In this document: one piece after another, positions 46,181 to 53,692 of the stretch | Layout: each line of letters opens with the position of its first letter | Numbering within the stretch: position 1 is the first letter of the stretch | Assembly: GCF_011758805.1 (NCBI RefSeq) | Contig: NZ_JAANOW010000003.1 | Location: 558,001 to 622,000, forward strand | DNA length: 64,000 bases | Direction: 5' to 3' | DNA from: Mycolicibacterium fluoranthenivorans | Lineage (GTDB): Bacteria; Actinomycetota; Actinomycetes; Mycobacteriales; Mycobacteriaceae | The notes under the pieces: model-generated | What the model was told of the DNA's origin: nothing | Databases searched by the model: none | What the model saw: only the letters and a program-made list of their open reading frames with translations | Translations under genes and position numbers: made by a program

Positions 46181-48529
46181 ATGAGCACCACCGATCACAT
46201 CGCTGACCTCGCACTGCCGCGCAGTATCGAGCTGTCGATCGGCGGCATGACCTGCGCGTCGTGCGCGGCCCGGATCGAAAAGAAACTCAACAAACTCGAC
46301 GGCGTCAGCGCCACCGTCAACTACGCCACCGAAAAGGCCAAGATCAGCTACCCGGACTCCGTGGAGCCCGCCGATCTGATCGCCACCGTCGCGGCCACCG
46401 GCTACACGGCAACGGCACCCACCACGACATCCCACGAACCCGACGCCGACGCCGACGCCGTGCAGACTGCACCCGATGAGACTGCCGCGTTGCGAACCCG
46501 CCTGCTGGTCTCACTGGTGCTGACCGTTCCGGTCATCACGTTGTCGATGATCCCGATCCTGCAGTTCACCAACTGGCAGTGGCTCGCCCTGACGCTCGCC
46601 TCGCCCGTCGTGGTGTGGGGTGCGCTGCCGTTCCACCGCGCCGCCTGGGCCAACGCCCGCCACGGCGCCGCCACCATGGACACCCTGATATCCCTGGGCG
46701 TCGGCGCCGCCTACCTATGGTCACTGTGGGCGCTGTTCCTCGGACACGCCGGCATGCCCGGCATGCGCATGACGTTCACCCTCCTGCCCGACACAGCGTC
46801 GGGTGCCGAACACATCTACCTCGAAGTCGCCGCCGCCGTCACCGTCTTCATCCTGGCCGGCCGCTACTTCGAAGCCCGCGCCAAGTCACAGTCCGGCGCC
46901 GCCCTGAGGGCGCTGCTCGACATGGGCGCCAAGGACGTCGCCGTGATGCGCGGCGGCACCGAAACCCGCATCCCCACAGCACAACTCGCGGTCGGCGACA
47001 TGTTCATCGTGCGACCCGGGGAGAAGATCGCCACCGACGGGGTCATCACCGAGGGCGCCTCGGCGGTCGACGCCTCGATGCTCACCGGCGAGCCAGTGCC
47101 CGTCGAAGTCCGCCCCGGCGACCACGTCACCGGAGCCACCGTCAACGCGGGCGGTCGACTCGTCGTCGAGGCCACCCGCATCGGCGCCGACACCCAACTC
47201 GCCCAAATGGCGCGCCTCGTCGAGGACGCCCAAAACGGAAAGGCCTCCGTCCAACGCCTCGCCGACCGGGTCTCAGCCGTCTTCGTCCCCATCGTCATCG
47301 CCCTCTCGGTGGTGACGCTGGCAGCGTGGCTAGCCACGGGTCACCCAGCCACTGCTGCATTCACCGCCGCCGTCGCGGTCCTGATCATCGCCTGCCCCTG
47401 CGCCCTGGGCCTGGCCACACCGACCGCCCTACTCGTCGGCACCGGCCGCGGCGCCCAACTCGGCATCCTCATCAAGGGACCGCAAGTCCTGGAGTCCACC
47501 CGCCGCGTCGACACCGTCGTGCTCGACAAGACCGGCACCGTCACCACCGGCCGCATGAGCCTAATCGGCGTGCACCCCGGCGACGGAGAAACCGCCGCCC
47601 AGGCCCTCACCCTCGCCGGAGCACTCGAGGACGCCTCCCAGCACCCGATCGGCCACGCGATCGCAGCAGCCGCCGCACCCACCGACGGGACGACGCTGCC
47701 CCCGGTCGAGAGCTTCGCCACCCACGACGGCCACGGAGTCAGCGGTGTCGTCGACGGGCACGCCGTGCTCGTGGGGCGGCGCAGCTGGCTCACCGACGAC
47801 TGGTCGCTCACCACCCCCACAGTCCTGCTCGACGCCGCCGAGGCAGCCGAGGAACGCGGCCACACCCCGGTGTGGGTGGCCTGGGACGGAGCGGTGCGCG
47901 CCGTGATCGTCGTCGCGGACACAGTCAAGGACACCTCGGCCGACGCGATCAGTCAGCTACGAGGGCTCGGTCTGCGCCCCGTCCTCCTGACAGGTGACAA
48001 CCGACGCGCCGCCCATGCGGTCGCAGCCCAGGTCGGCATCGACGCGAGCGACGTCATCGCCGAGGTCCTGCCGGCCGACAAGGTGAACGTCGTCAAGGAC
48101 CTGCAGGCCCGGGGGCACATCGTGGCGATGGTCGGCGACGGCGTCAACGACGCGGCCGCACTCGTTCAGGCCGATCTGGGACTGGCCATGGGCACCGGCA
48201 CCGACGTCGCCGTCGAGGCGTCGGACCTGACGCTGGTTCGCGGTGATCTGCGTGCCGCCGCCGACGCCATCCGCTTGTCCCGCGCCACGTTGAAGACCAT
48301 CAAGGGCAATCTCTTTTGGGCATTCGCCTACAACGTCGCCGCGATACCGCTGGCAGCGCTGGGACTGCTCAACCCACTGATCGCCGGCGCCGCCATGGCG
48401 TTCAGTTCGATCTTCGTGGTCAGTAACAGTCTGCGATTGCGCCGCTTCGCCACCACCGCGAACAACCAGACACCGGCACCTGCCACGGGCACCACGCCCA
48501 CGCGTGCACCGGCCGCGACCACCCGGTAG
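46181..48529 (+). CDS. copA: Cu(I)-exporting P1B-1 ATPase (CopA/CtpV type)
   Basis: 782 residues from ATG 46181. N-terminal HMA domain with GMTCASC (C25, C28), eight membrane helices, TGEP actuator loop, C405-P406-C407 in the ion path, D449KTGT phosphorylation site, HP motif SQHPIG and hinge [10 protein letters not shown]. The late-helix NxxxYN and MxxSS signatures of P1B-1 enzymes are present as AFAYNVAA and [15 protein letters not shown]. It exports Cu(I) from the cytoplasm. Context (csoR, chaperone) matches M. tuberculosis ctpV. A Thr/Pro-rich tail ([14 protein letters not shown]) ends it. Confidence 0.93.
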   Translation: MSTTDHIADLALPRSIELSIGGMTCASCAARIEKKLNKLDGVSATVNYATEKAKISYPDSVEPADLIATVAATGYTATAPTTTSHEPDADADAVQTAPDETAALRTRLLVSLVLTVPVITLSMIPILQFTNWQWLALTLASPVVVWGALPFHRAAWANARHGAATMDTLISLGVGAAYLWSLWALFLGHAGMPGMRMTFTLLPDTASGAEHIYLEVAAAVTVFILAGRYFEARAKSQSGAALRALLDMGAKDVAVMRGGTETRIPTAQLAVGDMFIVRPGEKIATDGVITEGASAVDASMLTGEPVPVEVRPGDHVTGATVNAGGRLVVEATRIGADTQLAQMARLVEDAQNGKASVQRLADRVSAVFVPIVIALSVVTLAAWLATGHPATAAFTAAVAVLIIACPCALGLATPTALLVGTGRGAQLGILIKGPQVLESTRRVDTVVLDKTGTVTTGRMSLIGVHPGDGETAAQALTLAGALEDASQHPIGHAIAAAAAPTDGTTLPPVESFATHDGHGVSGVVDGHAVLVGRRSWLTDDWSLTTPTVLLDAAEAAEERGHTPVWVAWDGAVRAVIVVADTVKDTSADAISQLRGLGLRPVLLTGDNRRAAHAVAAQVGIDASDVIAEVLPADKVNVVKDLQARGHIVAMVGDGVNDAAALVQADLGLAMGTGTDVAVEASDLTLVRGDLRAAADAIRLSRATLKTIKGNLFWAFAYNVAAIPLAALGLLNPLIAGAAMAFSSIFVVSNSLRLRRFATTANNQTPAPATGTTPTRAPAATTR

Positions 48530-48550
48530 ACGGCCGCTGCCAACGCTGTC

Positions 48551-49294
48551 ATGACCGAGCAGCCCTGGGAGGGATCGGCCCTCCTGCGTCCCGGCGCGTT
48601 GGCGTTCACCGGGACCATCGGCGTCACCGACCCCCACGCCCATCACGCCGTCCAGATCATGACCGCACCCACGGTGATGACCATCGTGGACGGCAACGAC
48701 GCCCGCCACCGCGGCACCACGGTCATCGTGCCCGCCGATGCAACGCATCGAATCGACACCGGTGCGGCACAGGGCGCCCTGGTGTTCCTGGATCCCGAGT
48801 CGACCGCCGGCCGCGCGGCCCACCACCGCAGCATCCACCACGGATGGACCAGCGGACCCGTCCTGAGCCACACCCGTGAGCGCCCCCTGGGCGCGGTGGT
48901 GACCGACCTGATCAGCCAACTGACACCCGTTCCCGCCGGACCAGTCCCGCAACGGCACCCCGCCGTCAGCGCCGCGCTGGACCTGTTGGCGACTCCCACC
49001 GGCCCGGGCGCGGTGCGCGGCACCGAGGTGGCCGCTCAGGTCGGCATCTCGGCCAGCCGGTTGACGCACCTCTTCACCGACGAGGTCGGAATCCCGTTGC
49101 GCCGCTACGTGTTGTGGCGGCGATTGCACATCGCCATCACCCGGGTTCAGGCCGGCGATGATCTGACCGGCGCCGCCCACGCCGCCGGCTTCGCCGACAG
49201 TGCCCATCTCAGTCGAACATGTCGCGACACCTTCGGATTGCCGCCCTCGCTGCTGAGTAGACACATACGTTGGGACATCGACACCAGGGTCTAG
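48551..49294 (+). CDS. AraC-family transcriptional regulator
   Basis: 247 residues. The N-terminal cupin-like sensor domain contains HAHHAVQI and HRGTTVIVPADATHRI. The C-terminal double helix-turn-helix is typical: GTEVAAQVGISASRLTHLFTDEVGIPLRRYVLWRRLHIAI, then DLTGAAHAAGFADSAHLSRTCRDTFGLPPS. It begins 21 bp after copA and probably belongs to the same transcript. The His-rich sensor could sense metal or a small ligand; the hydroxylase gene directly after it is a plausible target. Confidence 0.88.
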   Translation: MTEQPWEGSALLRPGALAFTGTIGVTDPHAHHAVQIMTAPTVMTIVDGNDARHRGTTVIVPADATHRIDTGAAQGALVFLDPESTAGRAAHHRSIHHGWTSGPVLSHTRERPLGAVVTDLISQLTPVPAGPVPQRHPAVSAALDLLATPTGPGAVRGTEVAAQVGISASRLTHLFTDEVGIPLRRYVLWRRLHIAITRVQAGDDLTGAAHAAGFADSAHLSRTCRDTFGLPPSLLSRHIRWDIDTRV

Positions 49295-49341
49295 CCGAAA
49301 CGTTCAAGCCCGAACACCCCAGTGGCGCCGACCATTCAGGG

Positions 49342-50268
49342 ATGCACAACCTCACCGGCACCGCCATCCGCGCGATCACCCGCTACGGCTACGTCCCGTT
49401 CATGCTGCTCGGCCTCAACGGAACCGCGATCGCCCTGACCGTTGCCGGCACCCCCAAGTTCTGGCTCCTGGCCGTTCTGGCTGTTGCCATCGCGACGTCA
49501 TTCCTGGCCGAAAGGGTCATCCCCTACGACCGCAGCTGGAACCACGACCGCGCTGACAGTGCCCGCGACCGCGTCCACGCCGCAGTCAACGAGGCACTCA
49601 TCCTGACCAGCGTCACCGCAATCCCACTGCTGGCAGGGATCATTCCGGCTCCCGAGATCTGGCCCAGCAGTTGGCCATTCATTGCTCAAGTATCGGCCGC
49701 CATCCTCGTCGCAGACCTCGGCATCACCCTGGTCCACCGGGCCAGCCACCACGTCGGGATGCTGTGGCGCTTGCACGCCGTGCACCACAGCATCACCCGC
49801 ATGTACGGCCTCAACGGCCTCATGAAGCACCCGCTGCACCAAAGCGTCGAGATGACTGCGGGAGTGGCCCCGCTCATCCTGATCGGACTTCCCGTCGACG
49901 TCGCATCGGTGCTCGCCCTCGCCGTCGCCATCCAACTGCTCCTGCAGCACTCCAACGCCGACTACCGCATCGGCCCCGCCAAGCACCTACTCGCACTCAA
50001 CGAAGGTCACCGCTTCCACCACCTCAAATGGGCCGGCGTCGGCGACGTCAACTTCGGACTATTCACCCTGCTCTGGGACCACCTGATGCACACCCATGCC
50101 TACGACCCGGCCCGCCGCTTCGACTCCACCCAACTCGGCATCGCCGCCAAGCCGCACTTCCCTTCCGGCTACCTGCAGCAGATGAGGTACCCATTCACCG
50201 CTGACGGCCGGTGCGACTCCGCGTCGGCCGCCACGCCGTCCAGCCCGGCGGTCAACACGACTCACTGA
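49342..50268 (+). CDS. Fatty acid hydroxylase/sterol desaturase-family di-iron membrane enzyme
   Basis: About 308 residues from ATG 49342; the open frame reaches back to a TTG at 49270 inside the araC gene. Four membrane helices and the di-iron His boxes HRASHH, HAVHHS and HRFHHL, plus HPLHQS, define the family, whose members hydroxylate or desaturate lipids using O2. The substrate is not evident. It follows the AraC-type gene without a gap, suggesting joint control. Its presence after the copper operon is unusual and may reflect membrane-lipid adjustment. Confidence 0.85.
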   Translation: MHNLTGTAIRAITRYGYVPFMLLGLNGTAIALTVAGTPKFWLLAVLAVAIATSFLAERVIPYDRSWNHDRADSARDRVHAAVNEALILTSVTAIPLLAGIIPAPEIWPSSWPFIAQVSAAILVADLGITLVHRASHHVGMLWRLHAVHHSITRMYGLNGLMKHPLHQSVEMTAGVAPLILIGLPVDVASVLALAVAIQLLLQHSNADYRIGPAKHLLALNEGHRFHHLKWAGVGDVNFGLFTLLWDHLMHTHAYDPARRFDSTQLGIAAKPHFPSGYLQQMRYPFTADGRCDSASAATPSSPAVNTTH

Positions 50269-50446
50269 TCCCGGCTTCGAGTGGGAGCTTCCAATCCGCG
50301 TCACAGTCATATGAGGAAGCAACACCACTCGGCCGGCAGCGCCAAAAGGCCCATGCGCGCAACGAATTACACAACTGTTCTTCTGTTACTGCTGTTAACA
50401 GAGGGGCTGATGTGATGTACGTTCGAGCTATATCGGCTGTTGCTAC

Positions 50447-50465
50447 GTACGGAGATAGTCCGTAG
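50447..50465. promoter_or_regulatory. BlaI-type 19-bp element S5
   Basis: GTACGGAGATAGTCCGTAG, ends perfectly inverted over five bases except the last pair, 81 bp before the RipB-like start. A further CTACG half-site overlaps it at 50443 and a GTACG lies at 50417. Confidence 0.65.
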
Positions 50466-50546
50466 ACATGCAGCTCGGTGCATGCGCCGGGCGGCAGTCA
50501 TCGCCTGACGGGGCCGCGGCCGCCTTCAGAAGGAGAACCGAACTCG

Positions 50547-51314
50547 ATGCCCTCCCAACCTCGAGCCAGCATCCTTCGTCGGCGTGTCGGCGAGTCGCCG
50601 ACGGCGGGAAGCGCAAGGCGACGTCGCTCTGGCTTCACCCGTCTACTCCTCATCGGATCTGCCGTGTCAGCGATCGTCCTCGCCACGCCCGCCCACGCCG
50701 AACCCGTCAGCCCATGGGATCCGTCGCTGCCAAGCGTTCTGAGCGCCGGAGCCCCGGGTGATCCGCTCGCCATCGCCAACGCCTCACTCCAAGCCAGCGC
50801 CAACGCGGCAAAAACCACCATGGACATGGGACGAAAGTTCTTGAGCAGCCTAGGCCTGACCAGTCCAGCGACCGATCCAAGCTCCGGCCTGAGCGGAAAC
50901 CGGGTCTACGGCGCACAAGCCATCGAATACGTGATCCGCCGAGCCGGATCCCAGCGTGGTGTTCCCTACTCATGGGGCGGAGGTAGCCTCAACGGGCCGA
51001 GCCGTGGAATCGACTCTGGCGCAGGCACTGTCGGATTCGACTGCTCGGGCCTGACCCGCTACGCCTTCGCAGGTGTCGGCATTCTGCTTCCCCGCTACTC
51101 CGGCGCTCAATACGACGCCGGCCGAAAGGTTCCCCCATCGCAAGCCAAACGGGGCGACCTCTTGTTCTGGGGTCCCTCGGGAGGCCAGCACGAAGCCCTC
51201 TATCTGGGCGGCGGCCAGATGCTCGAGGCCCAACAAACCGGGGTGCCGGTGAAGGTCTCGCCCGTGCGCACCGGCGGGATGACCCCGTACGTAACCCGCA
51301 TCATTGAGAGTTAG
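50547..51314 (+). CDS. NlpC/P60 peptidoglycan hydrolase, RipB paralogue
   Basis: 255 residues from ATG 50547, with ribosome site gaaggag. Basic N-terminus and signal peptide (LLLIGSAVSAIVLATPAHAEP), no coiled coil, then the RipA/RipB catalytic module: GVPYSWGGGSLNGPS, C166 in VGFDCSGLTRYAF, His in GQHEALYLGGG, and the end VSPVRTGGMTPYVTRIIES. Compared with the RipA-like protein at 40793 it lacks the inhibitory helices, so it may be constitutively active. The BlaI-type element S5 before it suggests co-regulation with that gene. Confidence 0.9.
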   Translation: MPSQPRASILRRRVGESPTAGSARRRRSGFTRLLLIGSAVSAIVLATPAHAEPVSPWDPSLPSVLSAGAPGDPLAIANASLQASANAAKTTMDMGRKFLSSLGLTSPATDPSSGLSGNRVYGAQAIEYVIRRAGSQRGVPYSWGGGSLNGPSRGIDSGAGTVGFDCSGLTRYAFAGVGILLPRYSGAQYDAGRKVPPSQAKRGDLLFWGPSGGQHEALYLGGGQMLEAQQTGVPVKVSPVRTGGMTPYVTRIIES

Positions 51315-51369
51315 CGGCCGGCGATGATGCAGACCTCATCGCCAGACCGCTTCGGTGCCCCTCCCTAGT

Positions 51370-52209
51370 TCAGGTGCTGCTGATGGTGTCGTGAGCGTGC
51401 GCGGACAGAACGTGCCCAACGGCCTCGACGACGTCGGGGCCGATTTCGTTCAGCGCATCACCGACGACCAACCAGTTCTCCGTAGCGTCGAGGTCGACGT
51501 ACCGGAAGACCTGCTCGAAGGCGAACACCGGCATGAGCGTGATCGTCGTAGTGCCCGGATTCTCCGGCCTGGAGAATTCCACCCGGGCCAGCACCGATCC
51601 CTTCGCGACGACTCCCTGGTTGACCGAGGAGACCACACCACCGGGAGGCTCGGGATCGACGCTGACACCGCCCATGTCGACCTGGCTGTTGGCCACGATG
51701 TTGAGCAGCTGGTGCTTGTCGGTGTTGGACAGGAACTGCAGGATGTGCAGCGGATGCAGCGTCCCGGTGCCGGCGGCGTTGAACGGTTGATTGCTTCTGA
51801 TCACCTCAAACACCGTCGGCCCGTACCAATCTCGGCGCTTCTTCGCCCACGTGGTGGAGCTCTTCTCCGTCGAGCGCAGCGGAAACGCCACCTCGGTCGG
51901 TCTCTCCTGTCGGATGTGTTGCGGTGTGATCGCCCACACGGCGTGGTCCAGAGCGGCTCGCAGGTTGTGCACGAAGTCCCCCATGAGCAGCGCCGACTCG
52001 GTGTAATCGAGATCCGACTCCAGCGCCCACTCCGCCCACGTCCTTCGCGAGGCGTGATCGGTGCGATTGTCCCGCCGGCTGTACTGCCGCTCGACCGCCT
52101 GTTGCTCGGCGAGCACGTCGCGCAGGCGATCTCTGATCTCGAACCCATGCTCCAGCTTGTGGAAGGCCGAGGACCCGACCAGCTCCGGGTCCCAGGTGCC
52201 GTCCGCCAT
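51370..52209 (-). CDS. Hypothetical protein, third gene of a HicB-like operon
   Basis: 279 residues from ATG 52209, overlapping the stop of the HicB-like gene by one base (TGATG). No membrane segment. A helical N-terminal half contains ALLMGDFVHNLRAALDHAVWAI, and HILQFLSNTDKHQLLNIVA follows; the pattern FVHNLRAALDHAVW...NTDKHQ is shared by a group of uncharacterised actinobacterial and phage-associated proteins. The C-terminal half is beta-rich. No catalytic motif was recognised. The longer frame upstream is a shadow of the neighbouring genes. Confidence 0.72.
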   Translation of the reverse strand: MADGTWDPELVGSSAFHKLEHGFEIRDRLRDVLAEQQAVERQYSRRDNRTDHASRRTWAEWALESDLDYTESALLMGDFVHNLRAALDHAVWAITPQHIRQERPTEVAFPLRSTEKSSTTWAKKRRDWYGPTVFEVIRSNQPFNAAGTGTLHPLHILQFLSNTDKHQLLNIVANSQVDMGGVSVDPEPPGGVVSSVNQGVVAKGSVLARVEFSRPENPGTTTITLMPVFAFEQVFRYVDLDATENWLVVGDALNEIGPDVVEAVGHVLSAHAHDTISST

Positions 52210-52400
52210 CAGATCCCCCCGCCGCGCTCGACGTCCTGGGCATCGGCCATCTCCGCTGCAACCTGCTCGACGACGCTGACGATGCCCTGCATTGCCTCGG
52301 CACGGGTGGGAGCCAGCCAGGACAGCGACGGGAACTCGGCGACGAGTCCGACGAATTCGTTGTCCTCGGGCGACCATTCGACCCGGTAGGCGTAGTCCAT
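52209..52400 (-). CDS. HicB-like small protein
   Basis: 63 residues from ATG 52400. The fold signature of HicB-type proteins is seen: strand YAYRVEWSPEDNEFVGLVAEFP, then SLSWLAPTRAEAMQGIVSVVEQV. There is no C-terminal DNA-binding domain and no hicA gene beside it, so it is an orphan rather than a proven toxin-antitoxin partner. Sits in the middle of a three-gene operon with coupled starts. Confidence 0.7.
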   Translation of the reverse strand: MDYAYRVEWSPEDNEFVGLVAEFPSLSWLAPTRAEAMQGIVSVVEQVAAEMADAQDVERGGGI

Positions 52401-52411
52401 GCTGAAGTCCC

Positions 52412-52957
52412 TCAAGAGAGTCGGTGATTGAGTTCCGCCGACCGCTCGGCAACCGTTCTAGCGATCTCGGCAACCCGCTTGCGCCGCAGATGTTCCCGGA
52501 CGGTGGTGACGATGAACTCCGCGCGCTCCCGCGGGTTGGTGCCGTAGCTTTCGGCCGCGATCGTGCCGGTGGCGATGACGTCGCCCTCGATGATCTGGTG
52601 CTGCCGGTAGCGGGTGGTGCCGTCGTCGTGGGTGCCGTCCACGACCCGCATGGAGTGTCCGCTCGGGTGCAGGTCGATCTCGATGTCCCACTCGGTGTCG
52701 CGCTCACGGAAGTAAAAGCTGTGCCCGTCGACCTCGCCCTTCCACTGCTCGGGTGCGTAGCCGCCGTGGTCGTGGACCACGACGCCCGACTGATCGGCCA
52801 GCCACGCCTGCAGGTCGGCCTCGTCGGCCTGCTGGGCACCCTGGAGCCGCCGTCCCTCGGAGGTCTGCCAGAACTCGTTCATGTCGTCGAGAAACACCCG
52901 GAATGTGGCTCCTGAACGCCATCGGCCGGGGTGGGGTGCATCCGCTTCGTCAGGCAT
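52412..52957 (-). CDS. Hypothetical protein, first gene of the HicB-like operon
   Basis: 181 residues from ATG 52957. Soluble, with N-terminal GATFRVFLDDMNEFWQTSEG, a central beta-rich part containing WDIEIDLHPSGHSMRV and DGTTRYRQHQIIEGDVIATG, and a basic helical C-terminus (VREHLRRKRVAEIARTVAE). I recognise no family. It lies 6 bp after the stop of a gene whose body has been cut away by the recombinase element, so the operon probably lost its first gene and perhaps its promoter. Confidence 0.68.
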   Translation of the reverse strand: MPDEADAPHPGRWRSGATFRVFLDDMNEFWQTSEGRRLQGAQQADEADLQAWLADQSGVVVHDHGGYAPEQWKGEVDGHSFYFRERDTEWDIEIDLHPSGHSMRVVDGTHDDGTTRYRQHQIIEGDVIATGTIAAESYGTNPRERAEFIVTTVREHLRRKRVAEIARTVAERSAELNHRLS

Positions 52958-52963
52958 CGGCGG

Positions 52964-53024
52964 TCACCTCTCCGGGTCGAGCAGGGCGCGGGCGTCTTTG
53001 ATCAGCAGCAGCAGGTGCATGTGT
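52964..53024 (-). pseudogene. C-terminal tail of a gene cut at the left edge of the recombinase element
   Basis: The minus strand reads HLLLLIKDARALLDPER followed by TGA (52964-52966), ending 6 bp before the next start as in a compact operon. An in-frame TAA lies two codons upstream of this reading, so the coding sequence now stops at about 53024. The tail does not match a PolD C-terminus, so it belongs to a different gene from the one broken on the right side. Confidence 0.5.
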
Positions 53025-53173
53025 TAGCTCGAAACTCGAAGTGGGCGTAGAACGCGCGATTGTTTTCGAAGCAGCTTGCCATCGCGTCCAGGGTGATCAA
53101 CACCGATTTTCCGACTCGCTCACCGTGCTCTCGCGGCGGTCTGACCTCAAATGAAGCCGGACGGGCCGCATCG

Positions 53174-53692
53174 TCAGGGCGAACTCGGCTCATTCAGCGA
53201 GCGCAAGCCAGCACCCTTCTTGGCCATTCGATCAAGCTTGCCCTGAAGCCTGGCCCGGTCCCGAATGCTGACTTGAAGTTGTTCGGCCAGCGCCTGGACG
53301 ACGGCTTCGAGATCCTTGCGCTTGTCCCGCGCCTCCTCGTACTTGCGTTCCGCATTCAGAACTCGTTCATGCATCGCGTTGAGCTTCTTGCTCCACTGAT
53401 GTTCTTGCGGGGTGACGACCTCGTCCTGTTTGGCGACGGCCCGGTCCATCCAGTCGGCCAGATCGCTGAGCGCGCCACGCACAAGCCGGGTGCGCCCAAC
53501 TCCTGACTCATTGGCCAGTGCCACGACACTTCGCTTGCCCCGATTGATCGGCTTGGGCGCCGGTTCGCCCGTGAGTAGACTGCGCATCGCGATCAGGACG
53601 GCCTTCCGCGTAGGGTTGCGTTCCGCATTGACGTCGTCGTCGGTCGGAGGCCAATCGCGCTCCGCTATCGGCGTTTCGGTACCGGATGTCAT
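53174..53692 (-). CDS. TnpC-like coiled-coil accessory protein of the recombinase element
   Basis: 172 residues. A basic N-terminal region (NPTRKAVLIAMRSLLTG, then GKRSVVALANESGVGRTRLVRG) looks like a helix-turn-helix. A long heptad-rich coiled coil follows (~95-160, KKLNAMHERVLNAERKYEEARDKRK in part), with a basic tail. Size, position as last gene and fold match TnpC of Tn554-type elements, which supports directional transposition. It overlaps the preceding gene by 4 bp. Confidence 0.75.
   Translation of the reverse strand: MTSGTETPIAERDWPPTDDDVNAERNPTRKAVLIAMRSLLTGEPAPKPINRGKRSVVALANESGVGRTRLVRGALSDLADWMDRAVAKQDEVVTPQEHQWSKKLNAMHERVLNAERKYEEARDKRKDLEAVVQALAEQLQVSIRDRARLQGKLDRMAKKGAGLRSLNEPSSP

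Noticed and set aside
47957..49264. 435-codon minus frame opposite copA and the AraC gene
   Set aside because: Low-complexity shadow; the plus-strand genes carry complete motifs.
52209..52400. Toxin-antitoxin call for the HicB-like gene
   Set aside because: No HicA or other toxin gene adjoins it, and the protein lacks a DNA-binding domain.
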